From: REEB76 sp049698775
GTDB taxonomy: Bacteria > Pseudomonadota > Gammaproteobacteria > Natronospirales > REEB76
Reading direction: 5' to 3'
Assembly (NCBI GenBank): GCA_049698775.1
Contig: JBAVYM010000040.1
Span: 8,829 to 72,828 of the forward strand
Length of the DNA: 64,000 nt
Under the pieces are notes generated by a model. That model did no database searches. It saw only the letters and a list, made by a program, of their open reading frames with translations, and had not been told where the DNA came from. Positions 52,308-61,298 of the stretch are shown here, piece by piece; positions within the stretch are counted from its first letter, which is position 1, and the number at the start of each line of letters is the position of its first letter. A program made the translations under genes and the position numbers.

Positions 52308-54268
52308 ACGTGATCGCAGGGGCAAATCCCGACGAACGTCTGGAACGCGCACGGCTGTTGTGGGTGCTGGCGGCACTGCTGGTAATGACGTTGCCGCACG
52401 CGCTGCACCTTGCACCTTGGATCGTATTGGCCGCGGCCTTGATCGTGCTGTGGCGCCTGGCGGTAGCTTACCGGGGCTGGCTGCCGTTCAACGGTTACAC
52501 CCGCATCGGCCTCGGCGTGCTGGCGTTTCTCGGTGTATTTGCCACCTATCACACGTTTAACGGGCCGGAAGCCGGCACCGCGCTCCTGATTCTTTTGGCC
52601 GCCCTGAAACTCATGGAGGCCAGGGGTTTGCGGGATTATTTCCTGGTGTTGGTGATTACCTTGTTCATAGGCATCGCCAATTTTCTCTACGATCAGACCA
52701 TTCCGCTGGCGATTTATATGATTCCTGCCGTGTGGCTCGCAATAACCGCACTGCTGAACGTGGCGCATCCGGATGCGAACCGCACGCCAGCCATGTCGCT
52801 GAAAATCGCCGCGCGCATGCTGCTGCCTGCCCTGCCCGTGGCGTTGGTGCTGTTCCTGCTGTTCCCACGCATCCCGGGGCCCTTGTGGGGTCTGGCGTTA
52901 CCGCAAAATTCCGCAGTTACCGGCCTGTCCACGCACATGGCGCCGGGCAGCCTGAGTCAATTGGCGCAATCAGACGCGATTGCATTCCGGGTGAAATTCC
53001 TGAGTGCCGCACCGCCGCGCTCGCAACTTTACTGGCGTGCGTTGGTGCTGCACGACTACGATGGCAAAACCTGGACCACCGGCACAAGTCTTTTCAGCAG
53101 GAACGATTCCCTGTCCACCGACGGTACGCCGGTGCAGTACCAGATGACGCTGGAACCCAATAACCTGCATGTGCTTTACAGTCTGGATCTGCCGGTGCGC
53201 GCGCCGAACAATTCCAACCTGACCGGCGATTACGAACTGGTCACCCCGCAAACTGTCACGCAGCGCACTCTTTACGACGTGACCTCCTACACGAATTACA
53301 ACTACGGCATAACTGAACCGGCCTGGCTACTGCGCCGCGACCTGGAGTTGCCGAGGGACATTGATCCACGCGCGCGCGCGCTGGCAGAACGCTGGAAGGC
53401 CGACAATGCCGACTCCGCGCAAATTGTCCAGGACGCCCTGCGCATGTTTCATGATCAGCCGTTCCGCTACACCTTGCAGCCCGGCGCGCTGAACGGCTCC
53501 AATCGCATTGACGAATTTCTGTTCACCACGCGTCGCGGCTTCTGCGAGCACTATGCCAGTGCCTTCGTGTTCCTGATGCGCGTGGCCGGCATCCAGGCGC
53601 ACGTGGTTATCGGGTATCAGGGTGGCCTGCAAAACCCAGTGGATGGTTATTACATCGTGCGTCAGGAAGACGCGCATGCCTGGGCCGAGGTGTGGTTAAC
53701 AGGCCGCGGCTGGGTGCGGGTGGATCCTACCGCCGCCGTGGATCCGGCGCGCGTGGATGAAGGTTTGGCCGCCGCCCTGCCCGCCAGCGAAGTGCCCGGT
53801 TATTTCTTCAACTCTCATCCCTGGTTGGGGAACTTGCGCGACACCTGGGATGCGGTCAACAACGGCTGGAATCAGTGGGTGCTGGCCTACGGCCCGGAAT
53901 TGCAAAAGCATTTCTTTGACAACGTGGGACTGGATTACGGCAACTGGCTGCAACTCGCACTGGTGTTGCTATTACTCGTCGGAGGGATTCTGGTGCTGGT
54001 GTGGCTGGCATTCTGGTGGCGTTACCGCGCGCCACGGCAGTCGCGGGTGGTGCGTGACTATCATCGTTTCTGCCACAAACTGGCCAAATACGGCTTGGCA
54101 CGCCAGCTCCATGAAGGCCCGCTGGATTACGCCAAGCGCATTAGCCGCCTGCGCCCCGATCTGGCAAACCGGATCAACACCATCACCTCGCTGTACATCA
54201 ACCTGCGTTATGCTGAAACCGGAGATGCGCAGACATTCAGCCGGTTGGTACGGCTGTTCCGGCTTTGA
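52304..54268 (+). CDS. TgpA-like transglutaminase membrane protein
   Basis: 654 residues from GTG 52304, overlapping the DUF58 stop (GTGA). The N-terminus has about five to six transmembrane helices (LLWVLAALLVMTLPHALHLA and others). The periplasmic transglutaminase-like domain shows Cys in RRGFCEHYASAFVFLMRVAG, His in DAHAWAEVWLTGRGW and Asp in RVDPTAAVDP, the catalytic triad. A further helix (LQLALVLLLLVGGILVLVWL) precedes a DUF4129-like helical tail. In Pseudomonas TgpA is essential and linked to peptidoglycan. A longer frame overlapping DUF58 is a shadow. Confidence 0.9.
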   Translation: MNVIAGANPDERLERARLLWVLAALLVMTLPHALHLAPWIVLAAALIVLWRLAVAYRGWLPFNGYTRIGLGVLAFLGVFATYHTFNGPEAGTALLILLAALKLMEARGLRDYFLVLVITLFIGIANFLYDQTIPLAIYMIPAVWLAITALLNVAHPDANRTPAMSLKIAARMLLPALPVALVLFLLFPRIPGPLWGLALPQNSAVTGLSTHMAPGSLSQLAQSDAIAFRVKFLSAAPPRSQLYWRALVLHDYDGKTWTTGTSLFSRNDSLSTDGTPVQYQMTLEPNNLHVLYSLDLPVRAPNNSNLTGDYELVTPQTVTQRTLYDVTSYTNYNYGITEPAWLLRRDLELPRDIDPRARALAERWKADNADSAQIVQDALRMFHDQPFRYTLQPGALNGSNRIDEFLFTTRRGFCEHYASAFVFLMRVAGIQAHVVIGYQGGLQNPVDGYYIVRQEDAHAWAEVWLTGRGWVRVDPTAAVDPARVDEGLAAALPASEVPGYFFNSHPWLGNLRDTWDAVNNGWNQWVLAYGPELQKHFFDNVGLDYGNWLQLALVLLLLVGGILVLVWLAFWWRYRAPRQSRVVRDYHRFCHKLAKYGLARQLHEGPLDYAKRISRLRPDLANRINTITSLYINLRYAETGDAQTFSRLVRLFRL

Positions 54269-54281
54269 TCTTCGGCAGGCG

Positions 54282-54908
54282 ATGGATAATAGTACGGAGA
54301 CTTCAGCTCAGATGAACCGACCATCAGCGCCGTTTGTTCACATCACCAACACGCCGCAACGTTACGGTCTGGTGGCGCAGCTTTTGCATTGGATAGTTGT
54401 TGCGCTGCTGATCGCGCAGTTCACCCTGGGAATAAAAGCACATGGTCTGCCCATCAGTCTCGAGCGGCTGATTCTGCTCGCGCGTCACAAATCCATCGGC
54501 CTTACCATTTTTGCGCTGATTGTGCTGCGGCTCGCCTGGCGCTGGTACTCGCCGCCTCCACCTTTGCTGCCCACGCCACGGCCATGGTTCAGGACGGCGG
54601 CACGCCTGTCGCACAGCCTGATGTATGCCTTGCTGCTTGCCATGCCGATCGTCGGCTGGCTGTTGTCCTCGGCTTCGAACCTGAGCGTGAGCTGGTTTGG
54701 GTGGTTCACCTTGCCGAATCTGGTGAAACCGGATCAGCGCTTGGCGCACTGGCTCCTGCTCACGCACCAAAGCATGGCCTGGCTGCTGCTGGCCGTCATC
54801 ATCATCCATGTGGGTGCCGCACTCTGGCATCACCTGATTCTCAAGGATGATGTGCTGATGCGCATGTTGCCATTCACGGGCCGCCGCCGCGTGAGAGGTG
54901 TACCATGA
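54282..54908 (+). CDS. Cytochrome b561
   Basis: A di-haem b cytochrome of the inner membrane, usually oxidising quinol for small periplasmic acceptors. About 208 residues from ATG 54282; ATG 54312 is also possible. Four helices carry the haem His residues: LVAQLLHWIVVALLIAQFTL, LARHKSIGLTIFALIVLRLA, LSHSLMYALLLAMPIVGWLL and LAHWLLLTHQSMAWLLLAVI / IHVGAALWHHLILKDDVL. It overlaps the yceI start as ATGA, and yceI-cybB pairing is common. Confidence 0.92.
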   Translation: MDNSTETSAQMNRPSAPFVHITNTPQRYGLVAQLLHWIVVALLIAQFTLGIKAHGLPISLERLILLARHKSIGLTIFALIVLRLAWRWYSPPPPLLPTPRPWFRTAARLSHSLMYALLLAMPIVGWLLSSASNLSVSWFGWFTLPNLVKPDQRLAHWLLLTHQSMAWLLLAVIIIHVGAALWHHLILKDDVLMRMLPFTGRRRVRGVP

Positions 54909-55471
54909 ACCTCCGTCTGGGATTGTTGCTGGGGCTGGTCGCGATGCCGGCCGCGCCGGCGGGGGCGCAATGCTGGAACGCGGTGCCCCAGGCAAGCGTA
55001 ATCACCTTCAACGTCAGCCAGGCCGGTGCGCCGCTGCAGGGCACTTTTCACGATTATGATGGTCTGGTGTGTATTGGCGGGCCGGAGAGCGATGATCGCA
55101 TTCGTGTGAATGTGCGCACCACCTCGGTGGACACACAACTGCCGGAACTGGACGAGGCTCTGCGGGGTCCGGATTTCTTCGATTCCGCCCGCTGGCCGCA
55201 GGCGGTATTCGAGAGTCAAGCGGTGCGCGCGCTGGGCCAGGGGCGCTATCAGGTGGCCGGCAAGCTCACGCTGCGCGACGTGACGCGCGAGGTCAGTGTG
55301 CCGTTCACCTTGATGCCCGCTGCGAATGGCGGCGCCACGCTGAAAGGACAATTGGCTATCCAGCGCCTGGATTATCACATCGGTCTTGGCCAATGGACCG
55401 ACACCCGCTGGGTAGGTAACCAGGTGCAAGTGGATTTTTCAGTGTCGCTCAAGCCGATGGCCGGTAAATGA
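54905..55471 (+). CDS. YceI-family periplasmic protein
   Basis: 188 residues with a signal peptide (NLRLGLLLGLVAMPAAPAGA). YceI domains are lipocalin-like beta barrels that bind polyprenyl chains or quinones. VITFNVSQAGAPLQGTFHDY, PDFFDSARWPQAVFESQAVR, and GKLTLRDVTREVSVPFTLMP are characteristic. It overlaps the cytochrome b561 gene by 4 bp, so the two are co-translated. Confidence 0.92.
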   Translation: MNLRLGLLLGLVAMPAAPAGAQCWNAVPQASVITFNVSQAGAPLQGTFHDYDGLVCIGGPESDDRIRVNVRTTSVDTQLPELDEALRGPDFFDSARWPQAVFESQAVRALGQGRYQVAGKLTLRDVTREVSVPFTLMPAANGGATLKGQLAIQRLDYHIGLGQWTDTRWVGNQVQVDFSVSLKPMAGK

Positions 55472-55580
55472 ACGCTCAAGACCGCGGCAGCAACGGGTTT
55501 TCGGTTTGCGACGAAGGCGTCTGCTGTGACGGCCTTCGGATAATATGTGTCATTTCAAGTTCAATCCCAGGAGGTTCATC

Positions 55581-56123
55581 ATGAAACGGTTTGCAGTTTT
55601 TGTAGCATTTGTTTTCGGGCTGTGTTCACTGCCCGCGTTTGCCAGCCTGAACGTCGGCGCCAAGGCGCCCTTGTTCACCGCCGAGGCGTCGCTGGGCGGC
55701 AAGGTTTATGATTTTTCCCTGGCGGACGCCCTCAAGAAAGGCCCAGTCGTGCTTTATTTCTATCCCGCGGCTTTCACCAAGGGCTGCACCATCGAGGCGC
55801 ATGATTTTGCCGAAGCGATTGGCCAGTACCAGGCGCTCGGCGCCACCGTCATCGGTGTGTCACATGACAACATCGCCACACTGAATAAATTTTCCGTGAG
55901 CGAGTGCCGCAGCAAGTTCCCGGTGGCAGCCGATACGGATCAGAAGATCATGAAATCCTATGACGCAGTGATGCCCAAGTACACCAAGTACGCCAACCGC
56001 ACCTCCTACGTGATCGCGCCGGACGGCACCATCCTCTACACCTACACCAACCTCGATCCCGATCAGCATGTGGCCAATACGCTTGCGGCCCTCAAGAGCT
56101 GGCGGGCGGATCACCAGAAATAG
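55581..56123 (+). CDS. Periplasmic thioredoxin-fold peroxiredoxin
   Basis: 180 residues from ATG 55581 with an AGGAGG site. A signal peptide (MKRFAVFVAFVFGLCSLPAF) makes it periplasmic, unlike the cytoplasmic BCP/AhpC proteins. The AhpC/TSA core shows VVLYFYPAAFTKGCTIEAHD, the peroxidatic Cys being in TKGCT. A second Cys in SVSECRSKFPVAADTD is a candidate resolving residue. TSYVIAPDGTILYTY follows. It probably detoxifies peroxides; its reductant is unknown. The YceI-cytochrome b561 pair upstream is oriented the same way. Confidence 0.9.
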   Translation: MKRFAVFVAFVFGLCSLPAFASLNVGAKAPLFTAEASLGGKVYDFSLADALKKGPVVLYFYPAAFTKGCTIEAHDFAEAIGQYQALGATVIGVSHDNIATLNKFSVSECRSKFPVAADTDQKIMKSYDAVMPKYTKYANRTSYVIAPDGTILYTYTNLDPDQHVANTLAALKSWRADHQK

Positions 56124-56138
56124 CTACAGCCTTAAATG

Positions 56139-56175
56139 ATCACGGCCGCGGTGGCGATGCCACCGCGGCCGTGAT
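56139..56175. terminator. Perfect 17-bp hairpin between convergent genes
   Basis: ATCACGGCCGCGGTGGC (56139-56155) and GCCACCGCGGCCGTGAT (56159-56175) pair perfectly across a GAT loop. It lies between the peroxiredoxin stop and the converging lipoprotein gene. The U-tract is weak on both strands, but the stability and position support a bidirectional transcript end. Confidence 0.75.
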
Positions 56176-56197
56176 GTGCGCCAAATCAAAATTATTT

Positions 56198-56914
56198 TTA
56201 GCTGCCGCTGGTGGCCGCCTGCGCGTAGGTCGTGGGAAATCCATTCGGCGGCCTGGCCAGATTCCAAGCGCCGCTCTTCTGCGCGTCCTGGATGAAATTC
56301 AGAGTCCAGGAGCTCTGGGCATAGGCGGTGGAAATCAGCGCGCCCGGAATGGCGATGGAGATCGAACTGGCGCTCCAGTAAGTCAGGCCGCAAGGCATGC
56401 TGACCGGCGTGTTGTTGGCCACCGCCGTAATGGTCAGCGAGCAGCGCACACCGCTGATGTGCACGGCCAGACCGGAATAAATATTGGCAGCCACCGTACT
56501 GTTGAGGATCATGTCGGATGCCGGAGCCGATATCGTCCAGTTGGACGGCGTGTACATGCCGATGTCAGGAACGCTGGAAGCAATCAGTGTGTTGTTACCG
56601 AATTGCCTGAGGCTCAGGATTTGCTGGCCCTTGGGGGTGGTGAAGCCGATTTCGATAAACGAATGCGGTGCGCCCAGGGCATTCTTCTTGTCCTTCAGCA
56701 ATGTGCAGCCGATCCCCACTTCCGGCGGATTGGTGCCGTCACCCCGGTAGGTGTAGTAATTGCACTGATTGCCGCTGATCAAGAAGTTGGCGCTCTCCGT
56801 ATAGGAGTTCTGCGCCGGCACTCCGATGAGTGCATAGGATGAACCCGAGGAACTGCAGGCTGCCAGGAGTACGGCCAGCCCCACGGGCATCAGACTGAGA
56901 AACAACCGCTGCAT
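56198..56914 (-). CDS. Hypothetical lipoprotein
   Basis: About 238 residues from ATG 56914, preceded by GGGGAGGGG. A type II signal peptide ends LAVLLAACSSSG (lipobox LAAC). The mature domain is beta-rich with no recognisable family: SANFLISGNQCNYYTYRGDG, HSFIEIGFTTPKGQQILSLR, VHISGVRCSLTITAVANNTP. It has four cysteines after the lipobox, possibly in disulphides. It stands alone, converging on the peroxiredoxin gene. Confidence 0.7.
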   Translation of the reverse strand: MQRLFLSLMPVGLAVLLAACSSSGSSYALIGVPAQNSYTESANFLISGNQCNYYTYRGDGTNPPEVGIGCTLLKDKKNALGAPHSFIEIGFTTPKGQQILSLRQFGNNTLIASSVPDIGMYTPSNWTISAPASDMILNSTVAANIYSGLAVHISGVRCSLTITAVANNTPVSMPCGLTYWSASSISIAIPGALISTAYAQSSWTLNFIQDAQKSGAWNLARPPNGFPTTYAQAATSGS

Positions 56915-57007
56915 AAACCCCTCCCCACCAGTTTTGGCAGCCGCAATATGCGGCCGCCTGAAGCCAGATTGTGCCATGACTGGCGTCGCCGTGCAGGTCC
57001 GGGCGGC

Positions 57008-58294
57008 TTAATCTCCGGTTCCGGTGGCCGGCAGTGGCGGCCCGGGATGGCGGGTGTCCACCCGCGCCAGCAGTACCGCGCCCACCACAAACAGCAGAAT
57101 CACGGACAGGATGGAAACCCTCGGGCTGCCGGTCGTGTAACTCACAAAGCCGATCAGGAACGGACCGATGATGGCGGCAAACTCACCCAGCATGTTGTAA
57201 AAGCCAAAAAATTCACCGGCCCGCTCGGCCGGCACTAGCCGCGCGTAATACGACCGGGACAGGAGCTGCACTCCGCCCTGCACCAGTCCCACCAGCCCGG
57301 CCAGCACGAAGAATTCCCACGAATACTGCATGAACGCGGCAAATACCGTGACGAACACGTACACCGCCAGGCCGATGAAGATGGCGAGCTTGGGACCAAT
57401 GCGCTCACCCAGCTTCCCGAACAGAATCGCCGCCGGCACGCCCACGAATTGCACCATGAGCACCGCCAGAATCAGGTCGGTGGTGCTGAAACCGATGGCC
57501 TTGCCGTAATCCACCGCCATCTGGATCACGGTGTTGACGCCATCTATATATACCCAATACGCAATCAGAAACATGAACACCGGTTTGTAGGCGCGCACAT
57601 GCTGAAACGTTGCAATGAATTGGCCAAAACCCTGTTTGGCGGCTTCGATGAGACCGATGCGCGCAACGCGTTTGCGCGGCTCCGGCACAAACAACAGCAG
57701 CGGCAGTGAAAACACCACCCACCAGATGGCGGTGAACACCAGAACCCAACGTACCGCGGTCGCCGCATCGGCCAGACCGAACCACTGCGGTTTGAGGCTC
57801 ATGGCCACGCCCAAGATCAGGAACAAGCCGCCACCCAGATACCCCATGCCGTAGCCCACGGCTGAAGTCATGTCGAGCTGATCTTTTTCGGCCACGCTCA
57901 CCAGCATGGAATCGCCGAATACATTACCCCAGAAATAACCGATGGAGGCCAGCACGTAAAACACCACCGCCCACTCCCATGCACCCTTGGCGACGAAATG
58001 CAGCGCGAACACCATCACCGCGCCCATATAGGCAGAAAACATCAGGAAGCGTTTCTTGCGGCTGCCGCGGTCGGCGATGGCACCCAGCACCGGCGCCGAC
58101 AGCGCTACCACCAGGCTCGCGACCGAATTCGCCACGCCCAGCCGGAAGGTACTGACCGTCACATCGGCACCGTGACTCCAGTAGGTCTTGAAGAAAATTG
58201 GAAAGAACAGCGTCACCACCGAGGTGGCAAACGCATGGTTGCCCCAGTAATACAGTGCCCATCCCCACACCTTGCGGCTCTTCGGCAACTGCAT
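57008..58294 (-). CDS. MFS transporter, UMF1/Atg22-like
   Basis: 428 residues, about 12 helices. The N-terminus KVWGWALYYWGNHAFATSVV and the helix 1 aromatic pattern, FFPIFFKTYW and APVLGAIADRGSRKKR (MFS motif A between helices 2 and 3), and the C-terminal half LGLVQGGVQLLSRSYYARLV PAERAGEFFGFYN match the UMF1 family, relatives of yeast Atg22. The substrate is unknown; amino acids are a guess from Atg22. It stands alone. Confidence 0.88.
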   Translation of the reverse strand: MQLPKSRKVWGWALYYWGNHAFATSVVTLFFPIFFKTYWSHGADVTVSTFRLGVANSVASLVVALSAPVLGAIADRGSRKKRFLMFSAYMGAVMVFALHFVAKGAWEWAVVFYVLASIGYFWGNVFGDSMLVSVAEKDQLDMTSAVGYGMGYLGGGLFLILGVAMSLKPQWFGLADAATAVRWVLVFTAIWWVVFSLPLLLFVPEPRKRVARIGLIEAAKQGFGQFIATFQHVRAYKPVFMFLIAYWVYIDGVNTVIQMAVDYGKAIGFSTTDLILAVLMVQFVGVPAAILFGKLGERIGPKLAIFIGLAVYVFVTVFAAFMQYSWEFFVLAGLVGLVQGGVQLLSRSYYARLVPAERAGEFFGFYNMLGEFAAIIGPFLIGFVSYTTGSPRVSILSVILLFVVGAVLLARVDTRHPGPPLPATGTGD

Positions 58295-58477
58295 GACACG
58301 CTCCGGCTTGGCGACTGGATTAGGCTAACAGGAACGACGCGATACCGCCATGACATCGGTCGAGTCGGTTTTTGCATGCCAGCAAGTGTCACCTGACCTC
58401 TGGACGAGGTGTGTGCCGCCGCTTCTTCACAACCACAGATTCAGTCATCACAGCGGTAGTCCCAATTCTACCGGTAC

Positions 58478-60073
58478 TTAGACCACCAAGGATTCAATGC
58501 CGTGCTCGCGCGTTTTGCGGAAACGCACAGTCGGCCAGCGCTCCCGGGTGAGTTGCAAATTTACCTGAGTGGGCGCGACATAGACCAGGCTATTGGCATG
58601 ATCAAGCGCCAGGTTGTCGAACGCCCTGTTCTTGAATTCTGCGAGTTTCTTTGCATCATCGCACTCGATCCAGCGTGCGGTGACCACCGGCACGCTCTCG
58701 AAGGTACAGTCCACGCCATATTCGCTTTTGAGGCGGAACGCCACCACGTCGAATTGCAACAGGCCCACGGCGCCCAGTATCAGTTCGTTGCCGTGCAAGG
58801 GCCGGAATAACTGGGTGGCGCCCTCCTCACACAACTGGTCCAAGCCCTTGTTGAGCGCCTTGGACTTGAGCGGATCCTTGAGTATCACGCGGCGGAACAA
58901 TTCCGGCGCGAAGTTCGGGATGCCGGTAAATTGCAGGTTCTCGCCCTGTGTGAAGGTGTCGCCGATGGCCACGGTGCCATGGTTGTGGATACCTATGATG
59001 TCACCGGCAAACGCCTCCTCCACGGGCTCGCGTTCTGCGGCCATGAAGGTTAGCGCATCGGCTATTTTCACTTCCCGGCCGATACGCACGTGTTTGACGC
59101 GCATGCCGGGGACGTAACGGCCTGAGCACAGGCGCAGGAAGGCGATGCGGTCGTGATGCTGCGGATCCATGTTGGCCTGGATCTTGAACACGAAGCCACT
59201 GAGTTTTTCCTCGAGTGGCGCCACGCTGCGCGTGACGGCCATGCGCGCACGCGGTGGGGGCGCGTGCTCCACAAAGGTGTCCAGTAATTCGCGCACACCG
59301 AAATTATTGATGGCGGAACCGAAGAACACCGGTGTCAGCCGGCCGGCGAGATATTCCCGCTGGTCGAACGTATGTGAGGCGCCGCGTACCAGCTCTACTT
59401 CGGCACGCACGGCGGCTGCATCGTTGCCGAGAAGCTCTTCCGCAGCTGTGCTGCGCAGACCCTCGATAATGCGCACCTCGCCCAGCCGGCCGCTTTTCTC
59501 GCCTTCGTATATATAGATGCGATCCTCAACCAGATGATAGATGCCTCTGAGTTCGCGGCCCATGCCGATGGGCCAGGTCACTGGCGCACAGCGGATTTTC
59601 AGCACCGATTCCACTTCGTCCAGCAGCGAAGTCGGATCGCGGCCATCCCGGTCGAGTTTGTTGATGAAGGTCATGATGGGGGTGTCACGCAGGCGGCATA
59701 CCTCCATCAATTTTATGGTGCGCTCCTCCACGCCCTTGGCGCAGTCAATCACCATGAGTGCGGAATCCACCGCCGTCAGAGTGCGGTAAGTGTCCTCAGA
59801 AAAATCCTCGTGACCGGGTGTATCCAGCAGGTTGACGATGCGATCTTTGTAGGGAAACTGCATCACCGAAGAAGTCACAGAAATACCGCGCTGCTGCTCC
59901 AGCGCCATCCAGTCGGAGGTGACGTGGCGCGCGGCCTTGCGACCCTTGACGGCGCCAGCCATCTGGATGGCGCCACCGAACAGCAGCAGCTTTTCCGTCA
60001 ACGTGGTTTTGCCGGCGTCGGGGTGCGAAATGATGGCAAAGCTGCGCCGCCGGCCGATTTCCTGGTCGAACAT
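58478..60073 (-). CDS. prfC: Peptide chain release factor 3
   Basis: A GTPase that removes RF1/RF2 from the ribosome after peptide release. 531 residues. G1 SHPDAGKTTLTEKLLLFGGA, G3 DTPGHEDFSEDTYRTL and G4 FINKLDRDGRDP are intact. The RF3-specific QRGISVTSSVMQFPY follows the switch region. The C-terminal domain ends VRFRKTREHGIESLVV. It lies about 55 bp after rimI, and is the last of the leftward ilvC-pssA-udg-rimI-prfC series. Confidence 0.97.
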   Translation of the reverse strand: MFDQEIGRRRSFAIISHPDAGKTTLTEKLLLFGGAIQMAGAVKGRKAARHVTSDWMALEQQRGISVTSSVMQFPYKDRIVNLLDTPGHEDFSEDTYRTLTAVDSALMVIDCAKGVEERTIKLMEVCRLRDTPIMTFINKLDRDGRDPTSLLDEVESVLKIRCAPVTWPIGMGRELRGIYHLVEDRIYIYEGEKSGRLGEVRIIEGLRSTAAEELLGNDAAAVRAEVELVRGASHTFDQREYLAGRLTPVFFGSAINNFGVRELLDTFVEHAPPPRARMAVTRSVAPLEEKLSGFVFKIQANMDPQHHDRIAFLRLCSGRYVPGMRVKHVRIGREVKIADALTFMAAEREPVEEAFAGDIIGIHNHGTVAIGDTFTQGENLQFTGIPNFAPELFRRVILKDPLKSKALNKGLDQLCEEGATQLFRPLHGNELILGAVGLLQFDVVAFRLKSEYGVDCTFESVPVVTARWIECDDAKKLAEFKNRAFDNLALDHANSLVYVAPTQVNLQLTRERWPTVRFRKTREHGIESLVV

Positions 60074-60129
60074 GGGAATGGAACTCTCGGAAAAACTCGG
60101 TATTTTACTTGATTGCGGTGCGCCGACGC

Positions 60130-60597
60130 TTACAAAGGCAGGCTCAGGATCAAAGCATCCTCGCGGCCATGTTCACCGGGGTAATAGTTTTTGCGCTGGC
60201 CAGATTCTTCAAACCCGCGGCGGCGGTACAGGCGCAGCGCGCTTTTGTTGGACGGACGTACTTCCAGCAGCATCTGGAAGGCGCCGCGTTCGCGCGCCAG
60301 TTCGATGAAATGCTCGAGCAGCAACTGGCCATAACCCTGACGCTGCCACTCCGGCGCCACGCAAATGTTCAACAGGTGCGCCTCACCCACCACTAGCGAC
60401 AGGATGCCGTAGCCACCAATGGCGCCGCCCAATTCCATTATCCAGCAGCCGTAGCCCACGCGCAGACAATCGCGGAAGATGCCCTCGCTCCAGTGGAACT
60501 GGTAGGCGCGCTTTTCGATATCCATGACCGCGCGCAGATCTTCCGCGCGCATGGGGCGGTAAAGCGGCGATTCAAGGATGGCGACGACCGCACTCAT
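60130..60597 (-). CDS. rimI: Ribosomal protein S18 alanine N-acetyltransferase RimI
   Basis: A GNAT enzyme that acetylates the N-terminus of S18 and sometimes other proteins. 155 residues. The acetyl-CoA-binding loop is VAPEWQRQGYGQLLLEHFIE (Q/RxxGxG/A). AYQFHWSEGIFRDCLRVGYG and LEVRPSNKSALRLYRRRGF (with EESGQRKNYYP) are RimI-specific. It overlaps the udg end by 4 bp. Confidence 0.93.
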   Translation of the reverse strand: MSAVVAILESPLYRPMRAEDLRAVMDIEKRAYQFHWSEGIFRDCLRVGYGCWIMELGGAIGGYGILSLVVGEAHLLNICVAPEWQRQGYGQLLLEHFIELARERGAFQMLLEVRPSNKSALRLYRRRGFEESGQRKNYYPGEHGREDALILSLPL

Positions 60598-61292
60598 GTC
60601 CGCTCACCGTTCAGGACACGCACGGCGAATTGCAAATCGCTCCAGGCCTTGCGTTTCTCGCCGGGCGAACGCAGCAGATACGCCGGATGATAAGTAACCA
60701 CCACGGGTGTGCCGTTTACCTGGTGCACCCGGCCGCGCAGCTTGCCGATGGGCGTGTCGGTGTTCAGCAGATTCTGGGCCGCGATGCGCCCCACGGCGAG
60801 AATCAGTTTCGGCTGAATTAACGCGATCTGACGCTCCAGAAACGGCCGGCAGAGTTCGGCTTCCTCGGGTTTAGGGTCGCGGTTTCCGGGCGGACGGCAT
60901 TTGAGAATATTGGCGATATATACCTGCTCGCGCTTGAGCCCAATGGCGAACAGCATGGAATTGAGCAATTGTCCTGCGCGGCCCACGAACGGCTCGCCCT
61001 GTTTGTCTTCGTCGGCACCTGGTGCTTCGCCGATCACCAGCCACTCGGCCCTGCGGTCACCGACGCCGAACACCGTCTGGGTGCAGCCGGCGCGCAGCCC
61101 GCAGGCGGTGCAGCTCTTGACCGCCTGTTCCAGTGCCGGCCAATCCATCGCGGAAACCGCGGCAGCGCGTGCGTCGGCGGGTACATCAGGAATTTCCGCC
61201 GGCACTGCCGGCGCCGACTCATGCGGCAGTACGCGCCGCTCCCATGCGGTGATACCGAGATCGTGCAGATAGCGGGCGCGTTGCGCGTCCAT
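60594..61292 (-). CDS. Uracil-DNA glycosylase, family 4
   Basis: Removes uracil from DNA using a 4Fe-4S-containing fold. 232 residues. The active site GEAPGADEDKQGEPFVGRAG (motif 1) and VTYHPAYLLRSPGEKR (motif 3) are intact. Cys ligands are visible in CTACGLRAGC, ILKCRPPGNRDP and ELCRPFLERQ. A ~70-residue N-terminal extension (HDLGITAWERRVLP) is typical of bacterial forms. It precedes rimI with a 4-bp overlap. Confidence 0.94.
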   Translation of the reverse strand: MDAQRARYLHDLGITAWERRVLPHESAPAVPAEIPDVPADARAAAVSAMDWPALEQAVKSCTACGLRAGCTQTVFGVGDRRAEWLVIGEAPGADEDKQGEPFVGRAGQLLNSMLFAIGLKREQVYIANILKCRPPGNRDPKPEEAELCRPFLERQIALIQPKLILAVGRIAAQNLLNTDTPIGKLRGRVHQVNGTPVVVTYHPAYLLRSPGEKRKAWSDLQFAVRVLNGERT

Positions 61293-61298
61293 GCAAAT